From Bacteroidaceae bacterium (GTDB lineage: Bacteria; Bacteroidota; Bacteroidia; Bacteroidales; Bacteroidaceae), in NCBI GenBank assembly GCA_024398615.1, contig JAKSIU010000006.1:28756-92755 (forward strand): a DNA stretch of 64,000 nt, given 5' to 3'. The stretch's first letter is position 1, and the number at the start of each line of letters is the position of its first letter. Below, piece by piece: positions 1 to 6,916 of this stretch. The notes under the pieces were generated by a model. It was not told where the DNA came from. It saw only the letters and a list, made by a program, of their open reading frames with translations, and did not search any database. The position numbers were made by a program, and so were the translations under genes.

Positions 1-459
1 CTGGAACTCCATCTGGGTCATGAACAGCGGCAGGACACATAGCAGTATGCGGCCGTAGGTGGTGCAGTCGTCCAGCATCTGCCCCTCGGTGGCTCCCAGC
101 CATACTGATATGGTCGGCATGAAGATGAACAGAAGTACGGCCAGTATGGAGCCTGTCAGCAGCATGGTCCGGGTAAGCATGCTGAAAATGCGGTTGGCGC
201 GTTCACGGTCGTTCTGGCCTATGACCATTGCCACCAGGGCGCTGCCGCCTGTGCCGAACATTATTCCAATGGCTCCCACAATCATTATGGCCGGCCAGAC
301 CATGTTCAGGGCAGCGAACGATGTGGTGCTGGTGTAGTTCGAGACGAAGAAACCGTCAACGACACCGTAGATGGACATGAAGAGCATCATCAGGACCGAA
401 GGTACCGATGTCTTCAACAGTCTTCCATAACCATAATGCCCGCCAAGTTCAATCTTCAT
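1..459 (-). CDS. MATE family efflux transporter, N-terminal part (runs off left edge)
   Basis: This is the N-terminal 153 codons of a multi-antimicrobial extrusion (MATE) family exporter, an inner-membrane Na+ or H+ coupled drug antiporter. Reading from the ATG at 459 gives MKIELGGHYGYGRLLKTSVP, followed by hydrophobic segments around residues 16-38, 50-75 and 95-118. The early VPSVLMMLFMSIYGVVDGFF stretch resembles the first MATE helix, and GTGGSALVAMVIGQNDRERA resembles the TM2-TM3 loop. The frame is open to base 1, so the C-terminal two thirds lie outside the window. It is divergent from gdhA across 135 nt. The family call is firm; the substrate is unknown. Confidence 0.88.
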   Translation of the reverse strand, partial: MKIELGGHYGYGRLLKTSVPSVLMMLFMSIYGVVDGFFVSNYTSTTSFAALNMVWPAIMIVGAIGIMFGTGGSALVAMVIGQNDRERANRIFSMLTRTMLLTGSILAVLLFIFMPTISVWLGATEGQMLDDCTTYGRILLCVLPLFMTQMEFQ

Positions 460-490
460 TGCCGGAAATGACCTTCTTTAAAAAGGTCCG

Positions 491-498
491 CAAAGGTA
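491..498 (-). promoter_or_regulatory. -7 element for the MATE gene
   Basis: CAAAGGTA on the plus strand reads TACCTTTG on the minus strand, an exact match to the Bacteroidota TAnnTTTG consensus, 32 nt upstream of the MATE start. A CAAA (minus TTTG) lies 16 nt further out, closer than the usual 19-21 nt, so the -33 element is uncertain. Confidence 0.6.
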
Positions 499-557
499 CT
501 GAAAAATCGGATTCCAAAAAAATGAGTATTTATAGAACAATTATTCAGATAAAGGGA

Positions 558-565
558 TATATTTG
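558..565 (+). promoter_or_regulatory. -7 element for gdhA
   Basis: TATATTTG fits TAnnTTTG and lies 29 nt before the gdhA ATG at 595. No clear TTTG -33 element is seen. Its position argues against the in-frame TTG at 571 as start, which would fall at about the transcription start. Confidence 0.6.
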
Positions 566-594
566 GGCAATTGTTCATCATAAAGACCAGCAAT

Positions 595-1932
595 ATGAAG
601 ACTGAAAAGATTATGGCCCAGCTTGAGGCCCGTCATCCCGGAGAGAAGGAATATCTGCAGGCTGTACGTGAAGTTCTGCTCAGTGTCGAACCTGTATATA
701 ACCAGCATCCAGAGTTTGAGGATGCAAAGATTGTGGAGCGTCTGGTCGAACCGGACCGCATCTTCACGTTCAAGGTGCCATGGACCGATGACAATGGCGA
801 AATCCATGTGAATACGGGTTACCGCATCCAGTTCAACAATGCCATTGGACCGTACAAGGGCGGACTCAGGTTCCACGCATCGGTCAATCTTTCAATTCTG
901 AAATTCCTTGGTTTCGAACAGACTTTCAAGAATGCGCTGACCACTCTGCCCATGGGTGGAGGCAAGGGCGGATCGGATTTCTCGCCCCGTGGCCGTTCCA
1001 ATGCCGAAATCGAGCGTTTCTGCCATAGCTTCATGCTTGAACTCTGGCGCAACATAGGACCCGATACCGATGTTCCGGCAGGTGATATAGGTGTGGGTGC
1101 ACGTGAGATAGGCTATCTGTACGGCATGTACAAGAAGCTGGCACGTGAGAACACCGGTGTCCTGACCGGCAAGGGACTGACATACGGGGGCTCGCGCATA
1201 CGTCCCGAAGCAACAGGTTTCGGAGCACTGTATTTCCTGACCCAGATGCTGGAGACCGCAGGAGACAGCATCAAGGGCAAGACCATAGCCATAAGCGGAT
1301 TCGGCAATGTGGCCTGGGGTGCCGCCACGAAGGCCACCCAGCTTGGTGCCAAGGTAGTGACGATCTCAGGTCCTGACGGCTATATCTATGATGCCGATGG
1401 TCTGAATGAGGAGAAGATTGCCTACATGCTCCAGCTCCGTGCAAGCAATAACGATGTCGTTGAACCGTATGCAAGGAAGTTCGGCGCTGAATTCATTCCC
1501 GGCCGCAAGCCATGGGAACGCAAGGTCGACATTGCCATGCCGTGTGCTACTCAGAACGAGCTGAACGGAGACGATGCCCGTCAGCTGGTTGCCAACGGAG
1601 TGCGTATGGTGGCCGAGGTTTCGAATATGGGCTGCACTCCCGAAGCCATAGACACCTTCATTGCTGCACGTGTCACATATGGACCTGGCAAGGCCGTGAA
1701 TGCCGGAGGTGTGGCAACATCGGGCTTGGAGATGACACAGAATGCCATGCATCTGTCATGGGCTTCAAGTGAGGTAGATGCACGTCTGCACACTATTATG
1801 AGTGACATTCATGAACAGTGCGTCAAATATGGAAAGGAGCCGGACGGCTATATCAACTACATGAAGGGCGCCAACATAGCCGGATTCATGAAAGTAGCCC
1901 AGGCCATGCTTGAGCAGGGATTCCTGGGCTGA
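595..1932 (+). CDS. gdhA: NADP-specific glutamate dehydrogenase
   Basis: Cytoplasmic hexameric glutamate dehydrogenase, interconverting 2-oxoglutarate plus ammonia and glutamate with NADP(H); in Bacteroidales this is a main ammonia-assimilation route. From the ATG at 595 the product is 445 residues, the usual size for the small bacterial class. The dehydrogenase signature PMGGGKGGSDFSPRGRS carries the catalytic lysine at about K124, and PAGDIGVGAREIGYL carries the catalytic aspartate at about D164. The Rossmann glycine motif ISGFGNVAWGAA follows. The frame is open eight codons further upstream to a TTG, but homologues begin MKTEKIM-like and the -7 box at 558-565 favours 595. Monocistronic, divergent from the MATE gene. 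Confidence 0.96.
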   Translation: MKTEKIMAQLEARHPGEKEYLQAVREVLLSVEPVYNQHPEFEDAKIVERLVEPDRIFTFKVPWTDDNGEIHVNTGYRIQFNNAIGPYKGGLRFHASVNLSILKFLGFEQTFKNALTTLPMGGGKGGSDFSPRGRSNAEIERFCHSFMLELWRNIGPDTDVPAGDIGVGAREIGYLYGMYKKLARENTGVLTGKGLTYGGSRIRPEATGFGALYFLTQMLETAGDSIKGKTIAISGFGNVAWGAATKATQLGAKVVTISGPDGYIYDADGLNEEKIAYMLQLRASNNDVVEPYARKFGAEFIPGRKPWERKVDIAMPCATQNELNGDDARQLVANGVRMVAEVSNMGCTPEAIDTFIAARVTYGPGKAVNAGGVATSGLEMTQNAMHLSWASSEVDARLHTIMSDIHEQCVKYGKEPDGYINYMKGANIAGFMKVAQAMLEQGFLG

Positions 1933-1946
1933 TTAGGTCGGGATCG

Positions 1947-2747
1947 TCAGCGGACAACCTCGGTGAATTCCGGGGTCTTGCCCGGCTGGGCAATGACGTA
2001 GATGGTGGAACGTGAACTGCCTCCACCGAATCCGCTGCCGGCAACGGTGTATTTGTACTCGGTAGCGCCTTCAATCTCGCGGCTGGCCACCTCGACCGGA
2101 GTGCCCAGAGGGAACTGGTAACTGGAACAGGCTGCGTTGAAGGTTTCCACATCGGACTCTGAAACGGGTTTGGATTCCGGGAAGTCGGGCAGGGGAGCGA
2201 CTGTGCCTTCCTTGTAGCCGCCTGAAATGAGGAAACGGTTTACCTCGGCCGGAACAGCGTCCATGCGTGCGGCACGGCAGCCGTAACCTTCAATCACCGT
2301 GGCTCCGGGAAGGGCATCCTTCAGTGCTTTGGTGCCTGTTGCAAGACCGCCGCTGCCGAAAGTGCAGAATGTCACAATTGTCTTGCCGTCAAAATCGGCT
2401 TCCTCAAGCAGTGACTTGATAGGATTGGCGTAGATACCGCTCCAGATTGGGAATCCCAGGAAAATGCGGTCATAATCGGCCAGATTGACCTTGAGGGGAA
2501 CGAGTTCGGGCAGCTGGCCTGACTGGTTCTCGCGCTGTGCACGCTGTACGGTCTGATTGAAGTCTCCGTCATAAGCCGGTGTGACCTCAATGCGGGCAAT
2601 GTCCCAGCCTGTCTGACTGGCAATTTCCTTTGCGACTGTTTCAGTCGATCCTTCCTGTGAGTAGTAAAGGACCAGAGTCTTGGACTGGCCGCCTGCGCAG
2701 GACATCATGCCGGCTCCTGCCAGAATAGAGAAAAGAAGTTTCTTCAT
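1947..2747 (-). CDS. Lipoprotein with a flavodoxin-like domain
   Basis: A 266-residue protein with a signal peptide ending in a lipobox (MMSC, lipidated Cys17), so it is predicted to be anchored in the cell envelope. Residues ~24-165 form a flavodoxin fold. YYSQEGSTETVAKEI is the FMN phosphate-binding loop, IFLGFPIWSGIYANPI the 60s-like loop, and FCTFGSGGLATGTKAL the 90s-like loop. After it come ~85 residues, including a glycine-rich GSGFGGGSS stretch, that do not look like flavodoxin. Flavodoxins normally work as cytoplasmic electron carriers; exported flavodoxin-like lipoproteins occur in Bacteroidota but their redox partners are not known to me. It ends 14 nt from the gdhA stop (convergent) and appears monocistronic. 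Confidence 0.82.
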   Translation of the reverse strand: MKKLLFSILAGAGMMSCAGGQSKTLVLYYSQEGSTETVAKEIASQTGWDIARIEVTPAYDGDFNQTVQRAQRENQSGQLPELVPLKVNLADYDRIFLGFPIWSGIYANPIKSLLEEADFDGKTIVTFCTFGSGGLATGTKALKDALPGATVIEGYGCRAARMDAVPAEVNRFLISGGYKEGTVAPLPDFPESKPVSESDVETFNAACSSYQFPLGTPVEVASREIEGATEYKYTVAGSGFGGGSSRSTIYVIAQPGKTPEFTEVVR

Positions 2748-2787
2748 ATTGTCGGTTTTGGGTTAATGAATCGTTGGCAGGCCGGAA

Positions 2788-3699
2788 TCAATCCGGCTGG
2801 GTGAGCTTGCGGAAGACCGATGGCGTGGTCAGGGAGAAACGCATCATTTCACCGGTTACGGGGTGGATGAATGCCAGCCGGTAGTTGTGGAGCATGAGAC
2901 GGCGTGCGGGGTTGGTTTCGGCACCGTATTTGAGGTCACCGGCGATCGGACAGCCCATTTCTGACATGTGGACCCTGATCTGGTTCTTCTTGCCGGTGAA
3001 AATCTCCACATCGACAAGTGCATAGCGGCCTCGTGACTGGATGACACGGTAATGGGTTACGGCAAGACGGCCGCGCTCTTCGTCGTCGGTCGAAAAGACA
3101 CGCATGTGGTCATCTTCCATGAGCAGGCTCTCAATGGTGTCCTCGGGGCGTGACGGAATGTTTTCGGTTACGCACATGTATTTGCGCTCCTTGACATAAT
3201 AATCCCAGTTGGCGCGCAGTTCGTGCATGAATTCCAGATCCTTGGCGAAAATCAGCACGCCCGATGTGTACTGGTCCAGACGGTGGCAGACGTAGAGTTC
3301 GGCATCGGGATTGTCATGGCGCACATAGTCGCGGATAATGTGGAAGGCGTTCTTTTCGCGGGCATTCTCATTGCCTACTGAAAGCAGGCCCGATGCCTTC
3401 TCGATGACCACAATCCACCGGTCCTCATACAGTACCTTGACCTGGGGATTGTTGAACTGGTAGAAACTGCGGCCCATGTTGATTTCAACCGTGTCGCCGG
3501 GCAGAAGCGGCGTATCGAACTGTGTGACAGCCTTGCCTTTCAGGGCTACGTGCCTGTATTTGAGCAGTGCCTTGATCTGGGTCCGGTTCATGTCTGACAG
3601 GGTTTCCAGAAGAAAGGGCAGCAGGGTTGTCTCGGTCGATACCGTGTAACTTTTTATGTTGTCGGCCGTATAGCTGCGGCCAGCAGGTCTTTTTGCCAT
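2788..3699 (-). CDS. RluA-family RNA pseudouridine synthase with S4 domain
   Basis: Isomerises specific uridines in rRNA or tRNA to pseudouridine. The 303-residue product has an N-terminal S4 RNA-binding domain (about residues 25-75, SDMNRTQIKALLKYRHVALK) and the RluA/RluD catalytic domain with HRLDQYTSGVLIFAK, where D142 is the predicted nucleophile. KNQIRVHMSEMGCPIAGD is the other conserved motif of the family. The start at 3699 (MAKRPAG) is one base past the stop of the upstream gene, suggesting translational coupling; an in-frame ATG at 3720 would overlap that gene by 20 nt. Which uridine is modified cannot be told from the sequence. Last gene of the leuA operon. Confidence 0.92.
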   Translation of the reverse strand: MAKRPAGRSYTADNIKSYTVSTETTLLPFLLETLSDMNRTQIKALLKYRHVALKGKAVTQFDTPLLPGDTVEINMGRSFYQFNNPQVKVLYEDRWIVVIEKASGLLSVGNENAREKNAFHIIRDYVRHDNPDAELYVCHRLDQYTSGVLIFAKDLEFMHELRANWDYYVKERKYMCVTENIPSRPEDTIESLLMEDDHMRVFSTDDEERGRLAVTHYRVIQSRGRYALVDVEIFTGKKNQIRVHMSEMGCPIAGDLKYGAETNPARRLMLHNYRLAFIHPVTGEMMRFSLTTPSVFRKLTQPD

Positions 3700-3700
3700 A

Positions 3701-5221
3701 TTATTCCTTGTCGTTTTCAATCTTGTTCAACATCTTCAGGGTTGCCTTGATTGCAGCCTCGGTCTGGTCAGCGTCAAGTCCACGGGTACGGAAATCCTGA
3801 CCGTTAAGGTTCCAGCTTATGATGGTCTGGACAAAGGCATCGGTACGGCCACCTGGAGGAATCGATACGGTGTAGTCCGTCAGAACCGGGAAGGGCTTGT
3901 CCAGACTGGCGTAAATCTTGCGCAGGGCACGTACAAAGGCATCGTACTGGCCGTCTCCGCTTGCCGAATCCTGATATGCCTGTCCGTCAATCTCAATCAT
4001 CACGGTTGCCTGTGGCCTGAGCCCCTGGGCAAGCATGAGAGAGTAGTTGAGTATGCGGATGCGCTGCTCGTGTTCGCTGTCATGGTGAAGGACATCGCTT
4101 ACAATGTATGGCAGGTCATCCTGCGTGAGCTGCTCCTTCTTGTCTCCAAGCTCCACAATGCGCTGGGTAACCTTGAGCATGGACTCGTCATCAAGCTCTA
4201 TGCCCATGGCTTCAAGATTCTTCCTGACGCTTGCGCGGCCGCTGTTCTTGCCGAGTGCGTACTCGCGTATACGGCCGAAACGCTCGGGCAGCAGGGCACC
4301 TGTGTAGAGCCCGTCCTTGGCGTCTCCGTCAGCATGGACTCCTGCGCACTGCGTGAATACGTTCTGGCCTACAATGGGCTTGTTCTGCGGTATGCGTATC
4401 CCGCTGTCCATCTCGACCAGACGGCTCAATCGGGTAATGCAGTTTTCATCGGCATTCAAAGGCTGGTCCAGATGGTCATGTACAACCGCCATCACACTGG
4501 CAAGCGATGCGTTTCCTGCTCTTTCGCCCAGTCCGTTCACTGTGGTGTGTACTCCACATACGCCTGCACGGACCGCGCTGTAAGTGTTGGCGACAGCCAG
4601 TTCGTAGTCATTGTGGGCATGAAAGTCGAAATGAACATCAGGGAAGGTTTCCAGCATAATCCTGCAGAATTCGTATGTGTTCTGCGGATTCAGGATTCCC
4701 AGTGTGTCGGGAAGCATTATGCGTTTGACCGGCAAGCTGGTCAGGGCACGTGTCAGTGACATTACGTATTCCCGTGACTGTGACATGCCGTTGCTCCAGT
4801 CTTCCAGATATGCGTTTACCGAAAGTCCCATCCCAGTTGCGGCAAGTACGGTATTCCGCACATCGTCAATGTGTTGCTGCGCAGTCTTGCCAAGCTGTCC
4901 CTCCACATGTCTGAGACTGCCCTTGCAGAGCAGGTTCATGACCTTGCATCCGCTGTCCTTTATCCACTGTGCGGAACGGTCAATGTCCACGAAACCAAGC
5001 ACCTCAAGACGGTTCTCGCAGTTGTTGGCGTGTGCCCATCGGACTATGCGGCGTACACATTCCTGTTCCTGCCGTGTGGTGAGGGCCGATGCCAGCTCGA
5101 TTCTGTCAACGCGCACTTCGGTCAGAAGCGAACGGGCTATATCCATCTTTTCGCGGGCTGAAAATGAGACCCCCTGGGTCTGCTCGCCGTCCCGCAGCGT
5201 GGTGTCGAGTATCTCTATCAT
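3701..5221 (-). CDS. LeuA/CimA-family acyltransferase (citramalate synthase-like)
   Basis: A 506-residue member of the DRE-TIM metallolyase acyltransferases (isopropylmalate, citramalate and homocitrate synthases), which condense acetyl-CoA with a 2-oxo acid. The metal/substrate motif is [21 protein letters not shown] near the N-terminus; HAHNDYELAVANT supplies the metal-binding histidines, and [14 protein letters not shown] is conserved. Residues ~390-500 form a LeuA-type regulatory domain. It differs clearly from the true LeuA encoded just upstream (NAYLEDWSNGM and other unshared motifs), so a different 2-oxo acid, perhaps pyruvate giving (R)-citramalate for isoleucine synthesis, is inferred. 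The start at 5221 lies 7 nt after the leuA stop. Substrate specificity is unproven. Confidence 0.82.
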   Translation of the reverse strand: MIEILDTTLRDGEQTQGVSFSAREKMDIARSLLTEVRVDRIELASALTTRQEQECVRRIVRWAHANNCENRLEVLGFVDIDRSAQWIKDSGCKVMNLLCKGSLRHVEGQLGKTAQQHIDDVRNTVLAATGMGLSVNAYLEDWSNGMSQSREYVMSLTRALTSLPVKRIMLPDTLGILNPQNTYEFCRIMLETFPDVHFDFHAHNDYELAVANTYSAVRAGVCGVHTTVNGLGERAGNASLASVMAVVHDHLDQPLNADENCITRLSRLVEMDSGIRIPQNKPIVGQNVFTQCAGVHADGDAKDGLYTGALLPERFGRIREYALGKNSGRASVRKNLEAMGIELDDESMLKVTQRIVELGDKKEQLTQDDLPYIVSDVLHHDSEHEQRIRILNYSLMLAQGLRPQATVMIEIDGQAYQDSASGDGQYDAFVRALRKIYASLDKPFPVLTDYTVSIPPGGRTDAFVQTIISWNLNGQDFRTRGLDADQTEAAIKATLKMLNKIENDKE

Positions 5222-5228
5222 GGATGTC

Positions 5229-6740
5229 TTATAATACGAGTCTTTCACAAGGGAACTTGTTGACGGCACAGATGAATGCCTGTACGGCAGCCGTCACTAT
5301 GTCCGTGTCGGCCGCAAAGCCATAATACAGCACATTCTCGAACTCCACCTGCATGTGGACCTTACCGGTATCGTCACTGCCGCGGTCCATGGCCTGGATA
5401 AGGAATTCACGTATGGTCATGCGGTTTCCCGTTATTTTCTTTATGCACTTTATGGCGGCATCGACCGGACCGTTTCCCGGTGACGAGGCTTCATGCTGCT
5501 GTCCGTCAATGGTCATGCGGATTGAGGCGCAGTGTTCCACGCCAAGGCCCGATGTCACGTTCAGGTAGTCCAGATGCACACGCTGTCTGCGGGGCTCGCT
5601 GTGGCCGGCAAGTCCCAGAATGTCCATGTCGCTGATGTCGGTCTTGGAATCGGCCAGTTTCAGGAACTTCTCATAAAGCCGGTCAAGTTCAGGTCCGTGG
5701 ACTTCGACCCCAAGCAGCTGACAGCGCTGCTGGAGTGCAGCCCGGCCGCTTCGGGCGGTCAGGATGAGACTGCTGTCGAGCATGCCCACCTCCTTGGGAT
5801 CAAGTATCTCGTATGTCTTGCGGTTCTTGATCACTCCGTCCTGATGTATTCCCGATGAATGTGAGAATGCATTCCTGCCGACAATGGCCTTGTTTGCCTG
5901 GACTGGCATGTTCATGAGGGACGATACCAGGCGGCTGGCATGGAACAGACGGGTGGTGTCGATACCTGTGTCAATGCCCAGTTCCGGGTGGCTGCGCAGA
6001 ATCATTACAATCTCCTCAAGCGATGCGTTGCCGGCACGTTCGCCTATGCCGTTGACGGTAACCTGCACCTGGCGCGCTCCCGCACGGATGGCCTGGAGCG
6101 TGTTCGCTGTTGCCAGACCAAGGTCGTTGTGGCAGTGGACTGACAGGGTGACGTGGTCTATGCCGTTGACATTTTCCATAAGGTAGGCAATCTTCTGACC
6201 GAATTCATCGGGCATACAGAAGCCTGTGGTGTCAGGAATGTTCACTACCGTTGCACCGGCCTTTATGACCGCCTCAACCACACGGGCCAGGTAGACGTTG
6301 TCGGTGCGGCCGGCATCCTCGCAGTAGAATTCCACATCGTCAGACAGGTTGCGGGCAAGACGTGTCGCTGCGACTGCCTGCTCCAGAATATCCTCCCTTG
6401 TGGAGTTGAACTTGTACCGGATATGGGAGTCCGATGTTCCTATGCCGGTATGGATCCTGCCTCTGGCGGCTCCTTTCAGGGCCTGGGCTGCCAGTTCGAT
6501 GTCACTTTCGACAGCTCTTGCAAGGGCGCAGACTATGGGCTTGCTCACGGCCGAGGCTATGCATTCCACGCTGTGGAAATCGCCCGGGCTGGATGCCGGG
6601 AAGCCGGCCTCTATGACATCGACTCCCAGTTCCTCAAGTGCACGCGCCACCTGTACCTTTTCTATGGTACTGAGCTGGCAGCCGGGCACCTGTTCGCCGT
6701 CGCGCAGTGTGGTATCGAAAATGAGAAGCCTCTCAGACAT
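5229..6740 (-). CDS. leuA: 2-isopropylmalate synthase
   Basis: Catalyses the first committed step of leucine synthesis, acetyl-CoA plus 2-oxoisovalerate to 2-isopropylmalate. The 503-residue product opens [20 protein letters not shown] and has [13 protein letters not shown], the metal-ligand motif [15 protein letters not shown] and [15 protein letters not shown], then a C-terminal regulatory (leucine-feedback) domain from about residue 380. The ATG at 6740 is preferred over one at 6761, because the latter is only 9 nt from the -7 box at 6770-6777. First gene of an operon with the citramalate-synthase-like gene and an RluA-type gene; leuB, leuC and leuD are not in this window. Confidence 0.94.
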   Translation of the reverse strand: MSERLLIFDTTLRDGEQVPGCQLSTIEKVQVARALEELGVDVIEAGFPASSPGDFHSVECIASAVSKPIVCALARAVESDIELAAQALKGAARGRIHTGIGTSDSHIRYKFNSTREDILEQAVAATRLARNLSDDVEFYCEDAGRTDNVYLARVVEAVIKAGATVVNIPDTTGFCMPDEFGQKIAYLMENVNGIDHVTLSVHCHNDLGLATANTLQAIRAGARQVQVTVNGIGERAGNASLEEIVMILRSHPELGIDTGIDTTRLFHASRLVSSLMNMPVQANKAIVGRNAFSHSSGIHQDGVIKNRKTYEILDPKEVGMLDSSLILTARSGRAALQQRCQLLGVEVHGPELDRLYEKFLKLADSKTDISDMDILGLAGHSEPRRQRVHLDYLNVTSGLGVEHCASIRMTIDGQQHEASSPGNGPVDAAIKCIKKITGNRMTIREFLIQAMDRGSDDTGKVHMQVEFENVLYYGFAADTDIVTAAVQAFICAVNKFPCERLVL

Positions 6741-6769
6741 GGTTTCTGCCGCTTTTTTCAATGTTTTTG

Positions 6770-6777
6770 CAAAAATA
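6770..6777 (-). promoter_or_regulatory. -7 element for leuA operon
   Basis: CAAAAATA on the plus strand reads TATTTTTG on the minus strand, matching TAnnTTTG. It is 30 nt upstream of the chosen leuA start. No convincing -33 element is seen at the expected distance. Confidence 0.5.
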
Positions 6778-6798
6778 GGGAAAAAAAGTCTTCAGTTA

Positions 6799-6829
6799 TT
6801 TGAAAATTCAAAAGCAGGGCTTATCTTTG
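6799..6829 (+). promoter_or_regulatory. Consensus promoter with no annotated gene
   Basis: TTTG at 6799-6802 and TATCTTTG at 6822-6829 with a 19-nt spacer give a full-consensus Bacteroidota promoter on the plus strand. Nothing on that strand downstream is a protein gene; a hairpin with a T-run follows within 75 nt. It is the likely promoter of the candidate small RNA below. Confidence 0.55.
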
Positions 6830-6833
6830 CCAC

Positions 6834-6902
6834 GTGTTTTTCATGGTATTAGATTTTATTTTAAGATGAGCGGAACTGGGAAGTCCCGCTCATCTGCTTT
6901 TT
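6834..6902 (+). ncRNA. Candidate small RNA between leuA and the DPP5 gene
   Basis: A predicted ~69-nt transcript starts just after the consensus promoter at 6799-6829 and ends at a strong hairpin (stems 6864-6873 and 6886-6895) followed by a T-run at 6898-6902, the layout of an intrinsic terminator. It contains an 8-codon ORF (6843-6869, MVLDFILR) that runs into the first stem and is rich in branched-chain codons, like an attenuator leader. However, it lies on the strand opposite to leuA and no gene follows it in that direction. The RNA would be antisense to the 3' untranslated region of the DPP5 gene. Predicted from sequence signals only. Confidence 0.45.
6864..6895. terminator. Hairpin at the end of the DPP5 gene and candidate sRNA
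   Basis: A 10-bp perfect stem (AGATGAGCGG with CCGCTCATCT) can extend inwards by ACT/AGT after one mismatch, leaving a 4-nt loop. On the plus strand it is followed by a five-T run; on the minus strand by an A/T-rich stretch. It probably terminates the plus-strand RNA and may also end DPP5 transcription from the right. Confidence 0.6.
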
Positions 6903-6916
6903 ATATGGCTGCCAGC

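Noticed and set aside
6843-6869. Leucine attenuator controlling leuA
   Set aside because: The mini-ORF and terminator are on the strand opposite to leuA and transcribed away from it, so they cannot attenuate it in cis. Kept only as part of the small RNA candidate.
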